Source of the DNA: Sophora flavescens
Taxonomy: Eukaryota; Streptophyta; Magnoliopsida; Fabales; Fabaceae
DNA length: 64,000 nt
Direction of reading: 5' to 3'
Assembly (NCBI GenBank): GCA_030762895.1
Contig: CM061070.1
Coordinates: 37,907,279-37,971,278, forward strand
A program made the translations under genes and the position numbers. Positions within the stretch are counted from its first letter, which is position 1; every line of letters begins with the position of its first letter. Under the pieces are notes generated by a model that was given only the letters and a program-made list of their open reading frames with translations, made no database searches and was not told the origin of the DNA. Positions 32,431-43,078 of the stretch are shown here, piece by piece.

Positions 32431-33260
32431 AATACAATAAGAGCTAAGAAAGCAGCAATCAGAACAGCTGGTGACAGGATGCCACCACTCAAAAATATGA
32501 TCACTTGGGAAGACTGGACAAAGAATCAGATGATGAGTTCAAATGTCTACTTGGAGACACTGACTCAGATTATGAGGTAAATTCTGAATTTGAGGATTTA
32601 CAAGATGCCTATCATGAACTTCTCAGTGAATCTAACTGTATTCTTGATAAGTTCTAAGAAATTAAGAAAAAAATATGTGAAGCTCACTAAGGAGCATTAA
32701 CAGAAAAATCTAAAGATTAATGAACTAGTCAAAGAAAACAGAAAGCTTAAAGCAGAAATGCTCAGAGCTGAGATCATTACTGAAACATCACCATCTGAAG
32801 AAGTTTTGAAACTTCAAAAGAAAGTGGAAGAGCTCACTAATGATCTTGTTAGATTTGTCAATGGCAAGAACAACCTGATGAAACTTCTCGGAAGTCAAAG
32901 GTCTAGTTTTAACAAAAATGGTATTGTATACATTGAAGAGAATCCGATAATGTATCTAACAAACTCTTAGATAGACTGAAAGTTACTAATAAATCTTCTT
33001 CTGAAACTTCATGTACGTTTTGTGGTAAATCTGGACATATCACTTCCAAGTGCTTTTACAAGAGGAAAACCAAGTTTTCATAGACTAAAACAACTAATGG
33101 GAAAGGTCCCAAAAAGGTATGGGTACCAAAACACCTTATAATTCCTCTTGCAGATTTGTTGAGTAGAACAAAGAAGATTCCTATGATAGAAGTTGGAAAA
33201 TGGACTCTAACTACTCACAATCACAAAAGAGTATATATTCCAAAGCATCCAATTTAAGCA
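32431..33260 (+). pseudogene. F gag C-terminus with zinc knuckle
   Basis: CTFCGKSGHITSKC (CX2CX4HX4C) at 33012-33053, followed by a stop and then GKGPKKVWVPKHLIIPLADLL, the usual spacer before copia protease. Protease and everything after it are missing; the next recognisable sequence is a noncoding leader before the envelope-like region. Confidence 0.8.
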
Positions 33261-33665
33261 AGAACATCTCAGAGAGAAAGAGAAACAACAAAAAAAGGGT
33301 CAATGATTTATTGAGACAAATCACTTACAAGTAAGTATTTAAAAGCTTATCTTAAGAATTTTATATGTGAATATTTGTTTGATGTGTCTGTTTGTTTAAA
33401 ACCCGTCTGATATGACGTGGACCCTCTTAAAGACTGAGAAAGACATAATTAATTTCAAATTATCGAATGATTAAGTGGGAAGTTAACAAGAAAACGTTTC
33501 GTTCCCTTCGGCTAGTTTGTCTCTCCACACGTCAGTGTCATAAATGCTAAGTGCTTTTCGTAAACATCTCCCTCATACACAACCTTTCACCTTCAGACTC
33601 CTCTCTCTCTAAAGTTCTCACCTTTTCATTTTCAAAACCTAATCTTTCTTCGTCTTCTACCCCAA
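33261..33665 (+). other. F internal noncoding leader
   Basis: 400 bp without frames. The part at 33585-33665 is pyrimidine-rich (CTCCTCTCTCTCTAAAG) and looks like a 5' leader ahead of ATG 33666. Confidence 0.5.
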
Positions 33666-34632
33666 ATGGCTTCCAGAAAGACTACAAACCCTTCTGTTGT
33701 ACCTAATATGGAAGAATCCGAAGCAAGGAAGATAGCCATCAAGCACATAGTTGAGTTTCAAGAGATAAAAGATGACGATTTGGATGTTTTCCCAGAACTA
33801 GAGTACGCAGGATGGACGAACTTCTTTTCAATCAGATAAAATGTCCACCCTCTTATCGTCAAAGAGTTTTGGAAGAACTCCACTTCGTCAAGGCATGCAC
33901 ACTTGTCTTGTTCAGTGTTGTTGGAAATGTGAATGCGATAAGGCACCGGTTCGACATCTTTGACATTGTTAAAGCAACTGGTTGTGCTAGAGAAGGAATT
34001 GGTCAATCAGATGATTGGGAAGAATAGGAAAACAAGCAAGATGTTAACCTTATTATGTTTGGTGATCGGCTAATAGATACGAAGTTTGTTCGCTATCTGA
34101 CACCCAAAGCGAAGTTTCTACATCTACTTCTAACTAGGTGTGTCACCCCCATAAAAGGTTCTTTGAACATTATCTCAGAATAGATAAGTTTGCTTTATAT
34201 TATCTTCTACAGTTCAAGAAAGTTGATATAAATGACCTGATCTTTAACCATATGCTTAAAATAGTAAGTGGAAACAAGACATGCTATCCATATGCTATGT
34301 TGTTAACTTGGTTGGTCAGAAACAAAGGAACCATCTTGAATTCTGAAGTCTTTAACCAAATCCATGTTGTGTCTGTAGCAACTCTTAGGGAGTTAGGAAT
34401 GAAAAGTGAAGAAGGAAATGATTTCATTACTAACCCTAGGAACTCTGTGAACCCTGTTGGTGAAACCGATGATGAAAGGATCCCTGAAGATTCTGATGAC
34501 ATCAAGCCCATTGCTTGTATTCTGAAAAGAAAAAGTAAGGAAGTGTTTGTGGTGGAAAGCAAGAAAAATAAAAGATTGAGGAAATCAAAAACTGAAGAAC
34601 CCCCATTTCTTTTGAACAAATGCATTCTATGA
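33666..34632 (+). pseudogene. F envelope-like / plant transposon-associated protein, decayed
   Basis: ATG 33666 opens MASRKTTNPSVVPNMEESE and runs to a stop at about 33837. Later segments in other frames, LFSVVGNVNAIRHRFDIFDI and then RFFEHYLRIDKFALYYLLQFKKVDINDLIFNHML followed by CYPYAMLLTWLVRNKGTIL, match my memory of the envelope-like or putative plant transposon protein of Sireviruses and other plant elements. Two stops and two frame changes break it. I see no signal peptide or clear membrane span, and no function is demonstrated for this family. Confidence 0.65.
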
Positions 34633-36183
34633 GTTAGTTACTAGTTTGTCTGAATGTTTTAACATAAAGAAAAGAGTGACAAGAAAGAGGAAAGGAAGAA
34701 AGAATGATCAAGAGGAAGGTAGATTAAGCAAAGGTATTAGGATTAATGAACCAAGACAGGATGAAGAAATGGTATAGAGAAGGCAAGAAGAAGAACAAGA
34801 AACTCATGTAGTTGAAGAAGAAACTGAGGAAGAAAGAAAAATAAGAATGAAAGAGTTTGAAGAAAATTGGAACAAATACAAGTTTGGTTGGTGTTCCAAG
34901 TACAAGCCTGACCAAGACATCTCTCCCCAACCTATTAAGACTATTGAAGGAATCCCCTTAGAAGCTCTGCAAGCTCTTGAAGCTTTGAGGAAACTAGTGA
35001 AGGCAAGGAAATTAATTGCAAATGATACTCATGTCCCTATCCCAAGATTTTGTTTGGAGAATGATCAGAGGAAAGATCTCAAGAGAAAGATTGATGAGGA
35101 CATATGCACTTCAAGAGATGTAGCTGTGTATCTTGTGGATGAAAAGGGTCAATGGGATGCTGGATCATCAAGCTCTGGATTGACAGAATATCATAAGTGG
35201 AAGACTCCAACTCAAAATGGAAGGATTGGATTCGTTGCCCTACAAAATTTTGGGTATGTTGGACCTTCACAACCCTTACCTCCTCTGTACCCCCTTTCGT
35301 GAAGTTATCTTTTCATGGTTGTGTAACGGAACAAGAGTGTATCGTTAAGAAACACTTTTTACATCATATTTGCTGGTCCAAGAGAATTCATTACATGGCT
35401 GGAAGATTCCATTTTCTATGAGTATGAAAAATAACCTCTACCCCCTCGTAGGACAACAGAAATTCTATTATACACAATAATCACCCACTCTCTATATAAT
35501 AGATTCAGTCTTTGGTGTTGAACTCATTTTTATGAAGAAACCGTCCCTAGAAACCTCCCTCCCTTGCATCAATTCCCATGTCTGAACTCTTTGTACCACT
35601 TCATATACTCCATTTCTGACACCTTTTATGTGTCAAGAAACTCTGTCACTGTCTTGTTTGAAAACTGTCTTTATCTTGATATCTCATCTGAGCCGAATTT
35701 ATCTGACATTGATGATGAATACTATGCTTTTGTCCCTCAAGTTTTTGTTTCTGTCTGCCTCATCTTTGATTAGCTTCTCTGCAATAACTCATTCTGAATC
35801 ACCTTAAAGAATCAAATTGGTTGAATCTTCTGAGCAAGGTGAAGTAATTGTGATAGAAGAAGCTCTTCCTTTTGCTGAAAAAGAAGTTGTAATGAAGAAG
35901 CCACGATTGTTGAAGTTTCTCATGATGAAACAAGTTTTGTATCCCTCTCTGCTCCAAAAGTGTTGTCTGCACCTTTGTCAAATATCCTCTTCTATTGGAC
36001 TCTGTGCAAAACAATCAAGAAGCTGAGAACCCGCAACATGTCCCTCAACAAAACAATCAAAGAGCTAAACAAAATAATGCGCATGTCAGTGATCCTGTAG
36101 CTAGAGCTGAGTTGCGTGGTATGAGACAAGAAATGAAACATGTAGTGAACCTTCTGCACAAGATCCTCGAGAAGATGAATTGA
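34633..36183 (+). pseudogene. F envelope-like region, C-terminal part
   Basis: A frame at 34847-35302 (MKEFEENWNKYKFGW, Leu/Ala-rich EALQALEALRKLVKARKL) follows a Lys/Glu-rich run. Further fragments end with AELRGMRQEMKHVVNLLHKILEKMN and stop at 36183, a short amphipathic helix typical of the end of such frames. Intermediate parts are in other frames. Confidence 0.5.
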
Positions 36184-36656
36184 TTAAAAAGTTTTTCAAT
36201 GATGCTTTTACTTTAGTTTCTATCCTTTTTGAACTATTGATTCAATGTTGTTTGATTGAGCCTTTTTTAGACTCATATTTATCTATTTGATGGTTGAAGT
36301 TTATCTTATATCTGTTGGGTAGTATAAACTTATGTATTATATCTTATATCATATGTCCGTTTTCTACGAAAATGCCTCCCCAAAAGTACCAAAGTACTTT
36401 CCTTTTTGATAATGTCAAAAGGGGGAGAAAGAGAAAGAAATAAGAAACTTTAAAAAGAGAAAAAAAGAATAAAAGATAAAACTCTTCGCTTTCATAAGCA
36501 TAGCATAAGTTTAGGGGGAGTCTCTAATCTCTCTTGATAACAAAAGGCTTTGATAATCTCTTATTTGTTTGTGCTAAAGTTTTATCATCTTTGTCTCTTT
36601 TGCTTGTTCAATATAAAATCATATGGAATGTTAGTCATCATCAAAAAGGGGGAGAA
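36184..36656 (+). other. F 3' noncoding region with several polypurine tracts
   Basis: Three G-rich purine runs precede the 3' LTR: AAAAGGGGGAGAAAGAG near 36416, TTTAGGGGGAGTC near 36511, and the terminal AAAAAGGGGGAGAA at 36643-36656. Multiple purine tracts are a reported Sirevirus feature. Confidence 0.8.
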
Positions 36657-38452
36657 TGTTAAGTCATAAAGCGTCTGACTCATCATGCGTCTGACTCACA
36701 CTCATGTGGCCCTTGTGTGTTTTGATGAACCGAAACATTATGCAATCAATTTTACATTGAACCATCTGAATATTGCTAATCATCTACTTGAGTTTTGTAG
36801 CCAAAGAATTCTATCTTAGCAAATCAAGTCATCAAAAGATTATGAAAGAATCAAAAGGTTGTATACAAATGTCTGACTCAAAGCTGACTAAGTACAATGC
36901 GTCTAAAGCCTGACTCACACTGAAGCCTATATCAACATCTCTCAGACTCATCAAAATATGAAAAAGAGCAGCTAGCAACAGTATCAAAGCAAAGCAGTCA
37001 ATGACTATCATCTTCACTGAAAGCTAAAGGAAAAAGACCTATCCATTCAATAAGCAAACGAAAGAAAAGAAAGTATTAAGCAATACGCTTATAAGAAGAT
37101 TGTTCATTCTTACCAGACTGCCTTTGCTTATTGAAGACCAAGAAGTGTGCTTATTGAAGACCAAGAGGCCTGAAGTAGTTATCAAGTATTCAAAGAATAC
37201 AAACACTATATTCTGAAGGAAGTTGAAAGAAGAAAGATCATGGTTACAAATTAGAACAAGACTAAGCGAGTCTCACTTCAAAGAAGCGTCTGTCTATCTC
37301 TCAAGATGCGTCCGAGCTTCGACAAAGTCATAATCACTCTTCCGACAGATTAACTTGTTTGATTCAAAAGATATTCAAACATCCATAAGCTTAGAAGATG
37401 TGAAATGCTAAGTCACCTTCGGTATTATTGAATCACGCTAAGGAGAAAAGCTCTCTATGAAGGAATCACTTAATCTCTGATTCAAGAGTAAGAGCGATTT
37501 GAAATATAGTTAATTAAACTTGCAAGAAGTTTATTAATATATTTCTTATCTTCAATCAAAATCAGAGAAAGGAGAAAAGACAAAAAGGCAAGGCTACAAA
37601 AAAGCATTCCTTAAGTAAGAAAGAGAAAAGCCACTTTATCTGAGCTTTTCTAATGTTGCACAAATAAGGAAAGAATGCTGCCCAAAGCCATAAAAGTATA
37701 TCTGCTATCATCAAGGAATATCCAACGTTCTTCAAAACATTTATTATCAAGTCAGCAGTGACAAAGAGTAACACAATAATAAGCAACCAGAGAAAGACAA
37801 TATTTACTCATCAGTGATAAAGCTACATTACTCAAGAACAGCATTCATCTTATCAAATCTATAGCTGAAAGCCTTGATCACTCACATATCTTCTTCACAC
37901 TCTGAAAATAATTTGAAGAAGAACTCATCTGTAACTCACCAAGTTCCAAGCTCATACTCACTCTCTGTAGTGTTAAACGATTGGTTGAATTACTTTGTAA
38001 CTTTGATGTTGTGCTTCAAAACTCTCTCAAAACTCTGAGCCTAAAGAGGTTTGTTTCAAGAATACTTGTTGAGCCTGAAGAGGCTAGGTGTGCAAACAAT
38101 ACTTGTGGTTGAGCCTAGAGAGGCTTAGTGTGCAAATAATACTCGTCTGTAACCTTGATCAATTATAGTGTTAAAGCTTGCTAAAACCAAGGACTGGATG
38201 TAGCCCAAAGTTTGTGGGTGAACTAGGATAAATCTGAGTATACTATTTCCCTAACCTTTACTTTACTATTCAGATTGTTTAACTATTTTAATTAATTAAC
38301 ATGGGTGTGTTAAATAGTTGTTGATCAGTTTGTTGAGAAAGGCGTCTGTCTTTAACCATCTCACATTCACTGATTCTGTTTTGTGCTTCTTATACTTTGA
38401 TTTTCGAAAACACTATCCAACCCTCTTTCTAGTGTTGTTTTGTGCCATTTCA
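36657..38452 (+). repeat. F 3' LTR, promoter region deleted
   Basis: 1796 bp. Relative to the 5' LTR about 117 bp are missing at about 37757 (ATCAAGTCAG joined to CAGTGACAAAG), the stretch that holds the TATA-like box in the 5' copy. A short duplication of TGCTTATTGAAGACCAAGA occurs at about 37126-37167. Confidence 0.9.
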
Positions 38453-38645
38453 CTCGTTTGTGTTTTCGTGTATGTTATGTTTTCTTTTTATAAACATGGT
38501 TTATATTTTTGTGTTTTGAAAAGCTGTGTTACAATGCGGTAGCCTCTGCCTGGTTTTTATTATTATGATGATATTATATACATATGTTCTCTATCTTTTA
38601 TATCTTTTACACTTTTTAAATACATGCGGGGTAGAGGATGTCACA
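38453..38645 (+). repeat. F duplication (right copy) and E 5' LTR end
   Basis: 38453-38457 is CTCGT. The remaining sequence is the end of the E 5' LTR, finishing GATGTCACA just before the E primer site. Confidence 0.8.
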
Positions 38646-38650
38646 TTTAG

Positions 38651-38661
38651 TGGTATCAGAG
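38651..38661 (+). promoter_or_regulatory. E primer-binding site (tRNA-Met type)
   Basis: TGGTATCAGAG five bases after the LTR end at 38645; usual for Tekay/Del-lineage Ty3-gypsy elements. Confidence 0.85.
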
Positions 38662-38830
38662 TAGGTCTGTCCTATGAGGCTGTGGTATGAATCTGTTGCG
38701 AGTCTTCTGTGTGCTCTTGTTTGAATTATCTATATTTAGTATAGATAATGATGCGTAGTGTTAAGTACCTTTAGTTCTTCCTGCTTGGTTCTTTGTACTT
38801 ACTAGTTGTTTTGGGCAAGTGCAGGGACCA

Positions 38831-39666
38831 ATGGCAGGAAGAGGTAGGAACGATGAAGCCATCGCCAATGCTGTGGCAATGCTCGCCAATGTTAAAGGCC
38901 AGAACCAGAACAACAACAACAACGGTGGACCAGCTGAGTTTCAAGGATTGCACAAGTTCCAGCAGAACAACCCGCCATCCTTCAAGGGAGCTTATGACCC
39001 TGAGGGTTCTCTAATGTGGATGCGGGGGATTGAGAAGATCTTCCGGGATATAGGATGCAATGACCGAGAAGGTCATCTTGAGGACCTTCTCTGTCGACGG
39101 AGGAAGATGAGCACTGGTGGGAGAATTGGCGTCAGCTCATGGAAGCTGAAGGGACAGTGGTTATATGGGATGCCTTCTATGGGAGAGGATGATGTGAAGT
39201 TTGAGGAGCTTGCTCGCTACTACACGCTCTACCAGTACGTGGACGACAACCGCTCCAATGGAGTTCGAGGATGGTCTATGCCCAGAAATCAAGCAAGTCA
39301 TCAGTTATCAAGAGATCTGAGTCTTTTTCTGTCTTGGTGAACAAGTGAAGGATCTTCGAGGATGCCTAGAAGTCCAGAATTACAAGTCGTAAGAGTTCAA
39401 AAGTACAGAGCAGTAAGAAGGATGATCAGAAGGACGAGGCGAGACAACGTCAGGCTCCAGTCGGTAAGGACTTCAAGCAGAGTGGCAAGGAATCACAATT
39501 TTCAGCAAGCAAGTCTAAAGACTGGGATTCTTCTAGGCCCGTCAGATGTATCAAGTGTGGAAGGGATCACTACACCAGACAGTGCAAGGAGACGGACATC
39601 ATCTGCTTCAAGTGTGGCAAGTATGGCCACATCAGCCGGGATTGCGGAGGAACGAAGTCAGGACCG
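38831..39666 (+). pseudogene. E gag (Tekay/Del-like), internally deleted; pol absent
   Basis: ATG 38831 starts MAGRGRNDEAIANAVAML; then PPSFKGAYDPEGSLMWMRGIEKIFRDIGC is typical of the Del/Tekay Gag. Only parts of the central Gag remain (VKFEELARYYTLY) and the frame closes at 39340. Two zinc knuckles, CIKCGRDHYTRQC and CFKCGKYGHISRDC, follow in another frame (about 39549-39645), then a short protease-leader word TTGRVYSLSG. Protease, RT, RNase H and integrase are missing: only about 90 bp separate the last trace from the purine tract. Confidence 0.85.
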
Positions 39667-39842
39667 TAAAGCAATAGCAGGGATCAGAGACCTCAAGTCA
39701 ATCATCTGAAGACCACTGGGAGAGTCTATTCTCTTAGTGGAGCTGGAGCCTCCGAGTCCGTGGACTTAATCTAAGGTATGTGTCTAGTTGGTGAAAGTTT
39801 AACCAATCAAGGTGATAGAAATTTCGAAGACGAAATTTTTAT

Positions 39843-39857
39843 AAGGGGGGGAGGAAT
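39843..39857 (+). promoter_or_regulatory. E polypurine tract
   Basis: AAGGGGGGGAGGAAT directly before the LTR start TGTAACACCC, preceded by the GACGAAATTTTTAT word common before Tekay 3' LTRs. Confidence 0.85.
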
Positions 39858-40987
39858 TGTAACACCCTGAATTTCACCCTACGCTAATAAATGTTAATAT
39901 GTGTTAGACTTAGCTTATATATGTTTATATATGCTTGTTATGCATTTTCTTGATGTCTAAGTTCATGTCCGGGGAGGTTTAGCCTTAGAAAGGTTCAATC
40001 GTTTTAGAGTCCTAATAACCTGTTTCATCGTTTTGATCATATCTTGAGTTCTAGATGTCCGTTTGGGGTGATCTTTGATGTGTTGGAAATATAAGAGAAT
40101 TGTCTACAAGTCTTATTTCAAGTGTTTTGGCCAAATTCTACTTTTTGATCTCGCCGCGAGAATCTAAAAAACAGCCCCGCGAACGGGAGCTCACCCCACG
40201 AATCGACGTGCACCAGAAACATATTTTTGAGCTTCTAAACAGCTCATAATGACCCAAACTCATATATATACCATTATACTCGACCTAAACCTAGTTTACA
40301 TGACCCCCCAACACTTAGAAAACTGCCTATCTCCTTCCTCTTTGAATCCTTATGATTTTTCTTCCTAAAATTCCCTCAAAGGAACCCGTTCTTGCACCGT
40401 TCTTCGCCTCTTCTTGATAGGAGAACATCACTAAGAATAGGGGTTCGTTGTGCTTGCTCTTTGGGACTTTAGAAAAGGTAAAAATCGCCCACCTTGTCCC
40501 TTGTGTTACTTTCTTTCAATTTCTTGATCATTTCCTTTTGATTTCTTGATCTTAGAGTCGAATCAAGTGTTTCTTTGTCGTTCTTGAGGTTGTAGACAAG
40601 CGCTAGTGAGACGGGAGCCTAGTGGATCTTCTTTCTCTCTTTTGAATCGTGATCTTTATTCCAGGTATGGGGAGAAGGGCTACTATAAACATGTAGGCTA
40701 TGGGGTAGCGTAAGATGAAGGGTTAACCCATGACCCTGGTGTTTGATTAAATACATATATGATTGTTTACTTGATAACATGTTTATTTATGCCAATTTGA
40801 TATCTGTATGTTTAAGTGGTTATGTTTGGCATGTTTGGACTTGTTATTATGATGATGATGTTAACATGTTTTATAATAAATATTTGATATCTATATGTTC
40901 AAGCCTTCTGCCTAGAAACAGTACGGCCACGCTCCATTGAACACGGTCGTGCTTAATAGTCAACACGACCTTGCTTGCCTTAACAGT

Positions 40988-41025
40988 CAGCACGCCCGTG
41001 CTGGGGGAAGCACAATCGTGCTTCC
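40988..41025. repeat. Two adjacent CG-rich hairpins in the E LTR
   Basis: CAGCACG-CC-CGTGCTG (40988-41003) and GGAAGCAC-AATC-GTGCTTCC (41006-41025) are perfect inverted repeats placed side by side upstream of the hairpin array. Confidence 0.85.
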
Positions 41026-41143
41026 ATGTACAGACCAGAACACAAAATAGAACAGGGGTGGTTCACTCCAGGTGTCCCTAATAATAAAAGAAGACACCAA
41101 ACGAATTGATGACAAGCTAGATAACTTAAAGATAATAATGTAT

Positions 41144-41459
41144 CTTGGTAGTTAAGTAACCAAGGGGGTCTTGATGCTTAATGGTCAAGATGTTGAGCTC
41201 TGGTGCTTAAGAACTAGAGTGCTAATAATTAAAGTGAGAAGATGATGTTGTACCTTGGTAGCCGAGTGACCAATGGGGCGTTGATGCTTAATGGTCAAGG
41301 TGTTGTTGATGTTGTACCTTGGTAGCCTAGTGGCCAAGGGGGCCTCGATAGCTGAGTGGTCGAGGTGTTGAGCTCTGGTGCTTAATGGTCAGAGCATTGT
41401 TTAACGTTTAAAGTTAAAAGATTAAAGATGATGTTAACTTTGGTGCTTAATTGCCAAAG
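41144..41459. repeat. Array of about nine short hairpins with differing stems
   Basis: Successive 20-25-base units, each with its own arm sequence and a related centre (GCTTAATGG or TAGCYNAGTGG). Stem pairs: CTTGGT/ACCAAG (41144/41159), TCTTGA/TCAAGA (41169/41185), CTCTGGT/ACTAGAG with one G-T pair (41198/41213), TTGGT/ACCAA (41255/41269), TTGA/TCAA (41281/41295), CCTTGG/CCAAGG (41317/41334), CCTCGA/TCGAGG (41343/41360), GCTCTG/CAGAGC (41372/41390), CTTTGG/CCAAAG (41438/41454). No frame spans it. Confidence 0.8.
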
Positions 41460-41643
41460 ACATTAAGCCATAATAAATGGTGTTGATGGAGGTGGTGGAC
41501 AAACGGTTGTTTGTTTGTATGCATGCAACATGCATGAAGTTTTAGGGGAGGTATGACATAGGGGAGGTCGTCCGAGAGTAAGGCGATCTGACAGTCCGCG
41601 GTGATCTAAGTGATCTAGCCGTCCGCGGTGATCTAACTGATCT

Positions 41644-42040
41644 CAAGGACATCCCTTCTTCACACAGCGAGTCGGATACCCTGTCGACAAGCAAAGAAGG
41701 TAGACGTGCCACGGTTATGGAGTTTGATCTCAACCATAGTGCTAATCAAAGGATAAAGATCGAGTTTGATGAAAACTGCATGCCTGTAGGGCCAATGGGA
41801 AAAAAAGTTTAACAGTTATGTGGCCCTCCTTGCTCAAAGCAAGCCTAGTATTCTTTTTGATAGATTAATTATGTTTTTTTTTTATAGTTGATTAGCTTTA
41901 ATTTTTAATTTATCCGATGTCAATTGAAGGTGCAGATTTTCGAGACTCGACTCCACTCTCTAAAGCGGACATTAAGGACGTAAGGGTGCATTGGGCAACC
42001 ATATTTCTTGAAATGTCTAGAATTTAATTTGAAACCATGT
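41644..42040 (+). pseudogene. CACTA-type transposase fragment
   Basis: An open stretch reading ATVMEFDLNHSANQRIKIEF then DENCMPVGPMGKK stops at 41812 just after an A7 run; one base of slippage gives FNSYVALLAQSKPSILFD in the next frame. The pattern (target-like Pro-Val-Gly, then a hydrophobic SYVALLARSK-type helix) resembles plant En/Spm-type transposon proteins. A T-rich stretch ending TTATAG (41871-41886) could be an intron end. The neighbouring subterminal repeats support this identity. Confidence 0.55.
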
Positions 42041-42284
42041 ACTAGTTAGTTTCTTAGTTTCTTTGTTTTCATATTATTTAGTTTAAACTTGTGACATTAT
42101 ATGTATTTAGCTTTATTTGTTAAATGTATAGTTTGTGGCATTAAACATGTTAAACTTGTGATATTATATGACATTATATTTATTCTGTTTAGATCATTTA
42201 GATTCTATTTGTTGACTAGTTGTATAAGTAACAGGGAAATAATTGTAACTGGTGTAAACAAGATTTTTTTTTTTTTTTGCTTAA

Positions 42285-42620
42285 AAAATGGCACTTTCAA
42301 CATCGGTTGTGACCAAAATCGATGTTGAAAGTGCACTTTCAATAGAATTTAAAAGAAAGTACTTTTGACATCGGTTAAGGGCGAGAACCGATGTTCAAAG
42401 TGCACTTTCAACATCGGTTATGAAATAGAACTGATGGTGAAAGTGCTATTGTATTTTCAAAAATATGTTGAAGGAGCACATTCAACATCAGTTCTAGATG
42501 ATGGCAGATGTTGAAAGTGCACTTTTAACATTGGTTTTGAAACCCGATGTTGAAAGTTCCCACATTCAACATCCACAGTTTCAACATCGGTTCAAAACCG
42601 ATTTTGAAAGTCTATTTTAA
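42285..42620. repeat. CACTA subterminal repeats (ACATCGGTT / AACCGATGT)
   Basis: About ten copies, in alternating orientation, of CTTTCAACATCGGTT and its complement, many pairs folding head to head (42297-42339, 42367-42400, 42408-42450, 42582-42610). Such motifs mark ends of plant CACTA elements; the same core word is known from soybean Tgm-type elements. The exact terminus is not identifiable. Confidence 0.75.
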
Positions 42621-42624
42621 CCGA

Positions 42625-43078
42625 CTTTAAAAGTGTTCTCTGGTTTGGATATCAAATTCAAAAAATTTGAGCCCGACCAATCCGAACTGAACCAATCACT
42701 TAAAAAATATTATGTTATTATTATTAACTTTATCATGATAATATTATTTTGATTAACAAAATTAATATATTAACTAAAAGTTTTTATCTTTTTATTCAAA
42801 TTTTAATACTCGTTATTGTGGCTCCAGTTCTTTTTTATATATTTTCTAAATTTTTTTTCTAATTTGTAAGTATTTTTTTCGAAATTAAAATGTAACTAAA
42901 TTAAAAATAGGGTAATCTAATTATGCAATTCAAACCAACCCGACTTTAATCGGATTGATTCGATTCAGACTTTTTTCTGCAAAATCCGATACAATATGAT
43001 CCAATCAAATATAATCAAATCGGATACTAAATTATCCTAAATCTGATCCAAATCGATCCGGTTACACCCCTAATTTTT
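42625..43078. repeat. AT-rich nonautonomous DNA element (hAT-like), partial
   Basis: The right end GATCCGGTTACACCCCTAA and repeated GATCCAAT/AATCGGAT words are characteristic of plant hAT-related short elements with ends TTAGGGGTGTAACCGG. The expected matching left end is not visible (left border TCTCTGGTTTGGATATC), so this is a partial or diverged copy. Confidence 0.4.

Larger units (their letters stand above)
29994..38452 (+). mobile_element. Element F: Sirevirus-type copia element, pol missing, envelope-like region kept
   Basis: LTRs 29994-31856 and 36657-38452 with exact CTCGT duplications (29989-29993, 38453-38457), a tRNA-Met primer site and GGGGGAGA purine tracts. Internal 4.8 kb holds copia-type Gag, a zinc knuckle and a VWVPK word that normally precedes protease, then switches to an envelope-like region. 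No protease active site, integrase, RT or RNase H was found. Known Sireviruses of the SIRE1 type carry such an envelope-like frame after pol. Confidence 0.88.
39858..41643 (+). repeat. E 3' LTR, truncated
   Basis: Starts TGTAACACCCTG. A CG-rich block (CTCGCCGCGAGAATC, CCCCGCGAACGGG, 40150-40200) precedes CATATATATACC at 40261-40272, a possible TATA box. Further on are CACGGTCGTG-type words and a row of hairpins (41144-41459). At 41524-41625 it matches window bases 1-103, then runs into CACTA sequence at about 41643. The rest of the LTR is missing on this side. Confidence 0.82.

Noticed and set aside
38770..38953. Minus-strand 60-codon frame and other short frames around E gag
   Set aside because: Antisense to recognisable E gag coding sequence.
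41250..41365. tRNA-like or polymerase III gene suggested by A-box-like TAGCCTAGTGG words
   Set aside because: No B box, no cloverleaf and no T-run terminator in position; kept only as a side remark in the hairpin finding.
41144..41459. CRISPR-like array (regular repeats with variable parts)
   Set aside because: Plant nuclear context, units are contiguous hairpins with variable stems rather than constant repeats separated by spacers.
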